Origin: CAZDDI01 sp964504195
GTDB taxonomy: Bacteria; Chloroflexota; Anaerolineae; B4-G1; SLSP01
Length of the DNA: 60,567 nt
Assembly: GCA_964504195.1 (NCBI GenBank)
Contig: CAZDDI010000021.1
Coordinates: forward strand, 1-60,567
Direction: 5' to 3'
The notes under the pieces were generated by a model. That model saw only the letters and a program-made list of their open reading frames with translations. It was not told the origin of the DNA and did not search any database. Positions 57,196 through 60,567 of the stretch are shown one piece after another. Every line of letters starts with the position of its first letter. Position 1 is the first letter of the stretch. A program made the translations under genes and the position numbers.

Positions 57196-58371
57196 ATGAA
57201 GAAGTGGAGTGTCTTGATAAGTTTGGTAATGTTGGCAAGCTTGCTGCTGACCGCTTGCGGTTCCGGGGAAACCCCTGCCGGTAGCGGTGGCACCGTCACG
57301 CTTTGGCACGCTTACCAGACCGGTAGTGCCGAAGAGGAAACCCTGGCCGCGTTGATCGAGAACGCCAAGGCTGCGTATCCCGATATGACCATCAACGTGT
57401 TGCAAATCCCCTTCAGCGAAATTTTCAACAAGTACCAGACCGAAGTGGCCGCCGGTGGCGGTCCTGATATGTTTGTAGCCCCGAATGACGATCTGGGCAA
57501 CTGGGCGCGCGGCGATCTGGTGCTCGCCCTGGATACCTATCTCGCTGGTAAACTAGACGCGTTTGCTCCGGTGGCTGTTGACGGAATGCGGGTTGATGGC
57601 GTGCTCTACGGTGTACCTGAATCCGCCAAAGCTGTCGCGTTGTATTACAACAAATCTTTGATTGCTACGCCCCCGGCCACAACGGCGGAACTGTTGCAAG
57701 CCGCGCAGTCCGGCCAGCTCTTGGTCAATGTCCAGGGTGCTTATCACCTCTTCGGCTTCTTCGGCGCGTTCGGGGGGCAGCTGTTCGACGCAGATCAGCG
57801 CTGTGTTCTTGATACGACGGGGGGCATTCAGACCATGCAGTATTTCCTCGACCTGAAAGCTGCGGGTGCGGTCTTCGAGCCGGATTACGGCAAGGCCGAG
57901 GGGTTGTTCCGCCAGGGCCAGGCCGCGATGTTTGTCAATGGCCCGTGGGCGTTGGCTGACTATCAGAAAGACCTGGGCGATAACCTGGGAGTAGCTCCGC
58001 TTCCCACTGGCCCGAACGGTGCCGGCGCGGCCTTCAATGGGATTGATGGCTTCTACATCAACCCTAACAGCCGGAACATTGACGGCGCAATTACCCTGGC
58101 GCTGTTCCTGACCAACAAAGAGTCTTCCCAGATCTATACCGACCGGGCCGGCCATGTGCCGATCCGCAATGACGTGACTGCCAGCGACCCGTTGGTGGCC
58201 GCGTTTGCTCAGGCTTCAGCCGTCGGGTATCCGCGTCCCCAAAGCCCGGAGTTCGCCAACTACTGGGCGCCGGCAGGCGATATGTTCACCAAAGTGCTCG
58301 AAGGCGCTGTGACGGCCGAGCAGGGCGTGCGCGACCTGTGTACCCAGATGAATACAGCCAATAACAAGTAA
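57196..58371 (+). CDS. Sugar ABC transporter substrate-binding lipoprotein
   Basis: This 391-residue exported binding protein of the maltose/oligosaccharide family (family 1) has a signal peptide with lipobox LLLTAC near residue 22. Characteristic segments are 'VTLWHAYQTGSAEEETL', 'GGGPDMFVAPNDDLGNWA', 'LYGVPESAKAVALYYNKSL', 'GQAAMFVNGPWALADYQK' and 'FLTNKESSQIYTDRAGHVPIR'. ATG at 57196 follows AAGGAGG by six bases. It stands between its regulator and the permease genes, with a strong hairpin right after its stop. The pattern suggests maltodextrin- or other oligosaccharide-type ligands, not testable by eye. Confidence 0.95.
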   Translation: MKKWSVLISLVMLASLLLTACGSGETPAGSGGTVTLWHAYQTGSAEEETLAALIENAKAAYPDMTINVLQIPFSEIFNKYQTEVAAGGGPDMFVAPNDDLGNWARGDLVLALDTYLAGKLDAFAPVAVDGMRVDGVLYGVPESAKAVALYYNKSLIATPPATTAELLQAAQSGQLLVNVQGAYHLFGFFGAFGGQLFDADQRCVLDTTGGIQTMQYFLDLKAAGAVFEPDYGKAEGLFRQGQAAMFVNGPWALADYQKDLGDNLGVAPLPTGPNGAGAAFNGIDGFYINPNSRNIDGAITLALFLTNKESSQIYTDRAGHVPIRNDVTASDPLVAAFAQASAVGYPRPQSPEFANYWAPAGDMFTKVLEGAVTAEQGVRDLCTQMNTANNK

Positions 58372-58380
58372 TTTAGCATT

Positions 58381-58414
58381 TACCAGGGAGGTGTCCGCGG
58401 ATACCTCCCTGGTA
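58381..58414 (+). terminator. Intra-operon hairpin after the binding-protein gene
   Basis: A 12-bp perfect outer stem (58381-58392 with 58403-58414) continues inward as GTCC/GGAT with one G-T pair. ATTTTGCTTTG follows. It lies between the binding-protein and permease genes and probably lets the binding protein be made in excess, as known for other binding-protein operons. Confidence 0.65.
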
Positions 58415-58440
58415 TTTTGCTTTGTAAACGGGAGGTTCGT

Positions 58441-59481
58441 ATGGCCGTAAAAAGCACCCCTGTCGGAAACACCGCAGAAGTGTCGGGTTTTCGTCGTTGG
58501 TGGGAGCGTACCACTAACACTCGTGCCGCGTATTTGTACCTGTTGCCAGCGTTTTTGGTTATGACGATTATTACTTTTTACCCTCTTTTTTACCAGGTGT
58601 GGATGTCGTTCACCGATTACAACATTGCCAACTTGCGCGGAACCGTGCCCCCTAATTGGATAGGATTCAAAAATTATCTCGATATTTTCCAGGGCGCATT
58701 GCAGGCCAAACTGCCCAATTTCAATTTCTGGCGGATTTTGGGCTTTAATTTGATATGGACTATTACCAATGTGCCTTTTCATGTGGTTATTGGGGTTTTA
58801 ATCGCGGTCGCGTTGAATGTTGAAGGGCTGTGGTTTAAGAAAATCTACCGTGCCATTTACATCCTGCCGATAGTCTTGCCCACGCTGGTCATTGCTACTG
58901 TCTGGCGCAATATGTTCGACCAGACTTCCGGCTCTATCAACATGGGGCTGGCGGCTATCGGGGGACTGTTTAACATTCCCCCAGAAGCTTTCTACATTCG
59001 TTGGTTTGAGAGCATCGTTCCTCCCTTCTCCTGGTTCCTGCCAGGGATGCCGCTTCCGCTCTCGTACTACGCAATGTTGATCGCCAATATCTGGTTGGGG
59101 TGGCCGTTTATGACGATTGTAGCGACGGGCGCGCTCCAAAGCATCCCGAAAGACTTGTATGAGGCCGCTTCGATGGATGGTGCTACTCCGCGCCAGCAAT
59201 TCTTCACCATTACGGTGCCACTTATCCGTCCGGCGATGGTGCCGGCCGCAGTCTATGGCACCATTACCACGTTCAACCTCTTTAACTTTATCTTTATGAT
59301 GTCCGGCGGTGGGCCGTTGCGCCAGACGGAAATTCTGGTCACGACCGCCTACGACTTGGTGCGAACGCAACGCCTTTACGGGATGGCCGCAGCCTTCTGT
59401 GTGCTGATTTTCTTCATCCTTTTGGGGTTGACGTTGGCTCTCAATTGGGCAACCAAAGCAACGGAGCGATACGATGTCTGA
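58441..59481 (+). CDS. Sugar ABC transporter permease, MalF type
   Basis: The 346-residue membrane component has about six to eight helices. The binding-protein-dependent permease loop (EAA motif) appears as 'LYEAASMDGATPRQQFFTITVPLIRPA', which docks the ATPase. ATG at 58441 follows GGGAGGT; the open frame begins eight codons earlier without a site. It overlaps the next permease gene by eight bases. A long periplasmic loop between helices (about 155-210) is typical of the larger subunit. Confidence 0.95.
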   Translation: MAVKSTPVGNTAEVSGFRRWWERTTNTRAAYLYLLPAFLVMTIITFYPLFYQVWMSFTDYNIANLRGTVPPNWIGFKNYLDIFQGALQAKLPNFNFWRILGFNLIWTITNVPFHVVIGVLIAVALNVEGLWFKKIYRAIYILPIVLPTLVIATVWRNMFDQTSGSINMGLAAIGGLFNIPPEAFYIRWFESIVPPFSWFLPGMPLPLSYYAMLIANIWLGWPFMTIVATGALQSIPKDLYEAASMDGATPRQQFFTITVPLIRPAMVPAAVYGTITTFNLFNFIFMMSGGGPLRQTEILVTTAYDLVRTQRLYGMAAAFCVLIFFILLGLTLALNWATKATERYDV

Positions 59482-60364
59482 AAAAGAGCGCCGTTTACCA
59501 CTTTTCAAGCAGTTGATCTATCAGATCATTTTATTGGCGATTGCGTTTAGCGTGCTCTTTCCCATCATGTGGATTGTGAGCCTTTCGCTGGATCCGCGCA
59601 ACCTTTCGCGCCCGCCGGATTTCCGGCTGATTCCGCCAGGGGCCTCGTTCGAGGCGTACCGCCGGGTGTTAGCACGTCCGACCGCTAATCCGGTGACGTT
59701 TGCTGAATTGGCCTTTAATCAGCTCAAGCTCGCTGGCGGCGTTTCTTTCCTGGCGGTACTGGTAGGCGTCTTCGCCGCTTATTCATTCTCTAGATTCGAT
59801 TATCGCGGGCGTAAGGGGTTGATGTTGAGCGTCGTGATGGTGCTGATCTTGCCCGGAATCGCCACGGTAGCACCACTTTTCGTCATGTTGAATAGAATCG
59901 TTATTGATTGGGGCAGCATCCAGTTCAACTTGCGTAACTCGTTGTATGGGGTAGGGTTGGCTTTGATTTCAGGGCAATTACCCTTTGCTATCTGGAATCT
60001 CAAGGGCTTCCTGGATACTGTTCCCCGTGACCTGGAAGAGGCCGCGCTGATTGACGGTGCCGGCCCGACGCAAGCCTTCTTCCGCATCATCTTGCCGCTC
60101 TCGACGCCGGCGCTGGCCGTAACAGCCTTCCTGGGCTTTAGCAGTGGGTGGACGGAATTTGCGCTTTCCTGGCTGTTCCTCACCGATGCCAAAGACTTCA
60201 CCCTGGCGATGTCGTTGTGGAACATGACCGGCCCGTACTCTGGAGATACGCCCTGGTCGGCTTTCTCCGCGATGGCCTTGATGGTGGCCGCGCCGGTGGC
60301 GATAGTCTATCTCCTGCTTCAGAAATATATCGTGGGCGGGTTGACCATCGGTGGCGTGAAGTAA
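59474..60364 (+). CDS. Sugar ABC transporter permease, MalG type
   Basis: The 296-residue partner permease has six helices and the EAA loop 'DLEEAALIDGAGPTQAFFRIILPLSTPA'. Its ATG overlaps the end of the MalF-type gene by eight bases, as usual. It ends in 'QKYIVGGLTIGGVK', the family's common terminus. No ATPase gene (MsmX/MalK type) follows before the window ends; in many Gram-positive-type bacteria one shared ATPase serves several such transporters from elsewhere. Confidence 0.95.
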   Translation: MSEKERRLPLFKQLIYQIILLAIAFSVLFPIMWIVSLSLDPRNLSRPPDFRLIPPGASFEAYRRVLARPTANPVTFAELAFNQLKLAGGVSFLAVLVGVFAAYSFSRFDYRGRKGLMLSVVMVLILPGIATVAPLFVMLNRIVIDWGSIQFNLRNSLYGVGLALISGQLPFAIWNLKGFLDTVPRDLEEAALIDGAGPTQAFFRIILPLSTPALAVTAFLGFSSGWTEFALSWLFLTDAKDFTLAMSLWNMTGPYSGDTPWSAFSAMALMVAAPVAIVYLLLQKYIVGGLTIGGVK

Positions 60365-60490
60365 TCTCCCGGTTGTTGCTACATCTATAAACGCAATAGC
60401 GCAACAGTCGCCCTGTCAAAGCCAGCAATAGGCGTGGCTTGAGTCATCCTACAGGGTTAGTGTTGCGGTACGGCCTTGGACGCGCGCAGA

Positions 60491-60545
60491 GGCCTTCGAC
60501 AGGCTCAGGCACCGGAGAAGCCTGGTGGCTGAGCCTGCCGAAGCC
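60491..60545. repeat. REP-like inverted repeat after the transporter operon
   Basis: The arm 60491-60513 and the arm 60524-60545 (containing GGCTGAGCCTGCCGAAGCC) are near-complementary, forming a long hairpin. It is a member of the family at 29748, 42334 and 55280. It may terminate the transporter operon. Confidence 0.6.
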
Positions 60546-60567
60546 TCTCCCGGCGGCTCTCCGGCAT

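Overview
The window reads as a chromosomal segment of a rod-shaped bacterium, most probably a Chloroflexota (Anaerolineae/Caldilineae-like) genome. This assignment is inferred from gene content and was not tested by phylogeny. The content includes an mreBCD-PBP2 rod operon, many exported lipoproteins, transmembrane Ser/Thr kinases with extracytoplasmic propellers, a caspase-like STAND-type ATPase, an archaeal-type phosphoglycerate mutase and a GntR regulator fused to a sugar-binding-protein fold. No phage, transposase or CRISPR array is visible. Coding density is high, and most genes have good Shine-Dalgarno sequences.

Layout. 0.1-4.6 kb: mreB-mreC-mreD-mrdA. 4.8-10 kb: two large polytopic membrane proteins (DUF2723 and YfhO types) that converge on a hairpin. 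10.2-16.9 kb (minus strand): two large secreted multi-domain proteins, the tRNA methylthiotransferase mtaB, and two lipoproteins. Four of these five share a C-terminal 'DDFS..SGW' lectin/laminin-G-like domain. 17-21.5 kb: apgM, ftsH, tRNA-Ser(GGA) between twin terminators, and a prepilin peptidase. 21.5-28.1 kb (minus strand): AMP-forming ligase, korA-type ferredoxin oxidoreductase alpha subunit, MoaD-like protein, DUF2156 protein, monoacylglycerol-lipase-like hydrolase, threonine aldolase, and a P-loop kinase preceded by a 37-codon overlapping small gene. 28.1-28.6 kb: a structured non-coding block. 28.6-34.8 kb: DUF3788 protein, FHA-winged-helix regulator, Ser/Thr kinase, membrane protein, TolB-like lipoprotein and SMP-30 lactonase. 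34.8-40.6 kb (minus strand): two tandem paralogous Ser/Thr kinases with extracytoplasmic propellers. 40.8-47.3 kb: glgA, an orphan beta-class DNA methyltransferase with an unrecognised DHH-like neighbour, a lipoprotein, a DUF3592 protein and an FGGY sugar kinase. 47.8-54.6 kb: alpha/beta hydrolase, TPR protein, EAD-caspase-ATPase, membrane-anchored ATPase and YjbQ. 54.6-60.4 kb: fatty-acid-hydroxylase-type protein, then a GntR-SBP fusion regulator followed by a sugar ABC transporter (binding protein and two permeases, no ATPase gene in view).

How the parts work together. Three signalling modules stand out. The first is the FHA-winged-helix/kinase pair, a plausible phospho-threonine-to-DNA relay. 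The second is the pair of propeller receptor kinases. The third is the sugar operon, whose regulator looks built from the same fold as the exported binding protein. The caspase gene and the adjacent membrane ATPase are the best candidates for a conflict or programmed-death system. Between genes there is a striking set of hairpins and inverted repeats, each made from its own short repeated 'vocabulary', often at convergent gene ends. Promoters recognisable by eye mostly have TTGNNN boxes 16 bp from a TATAAT-like box, and two genes look leaderless.
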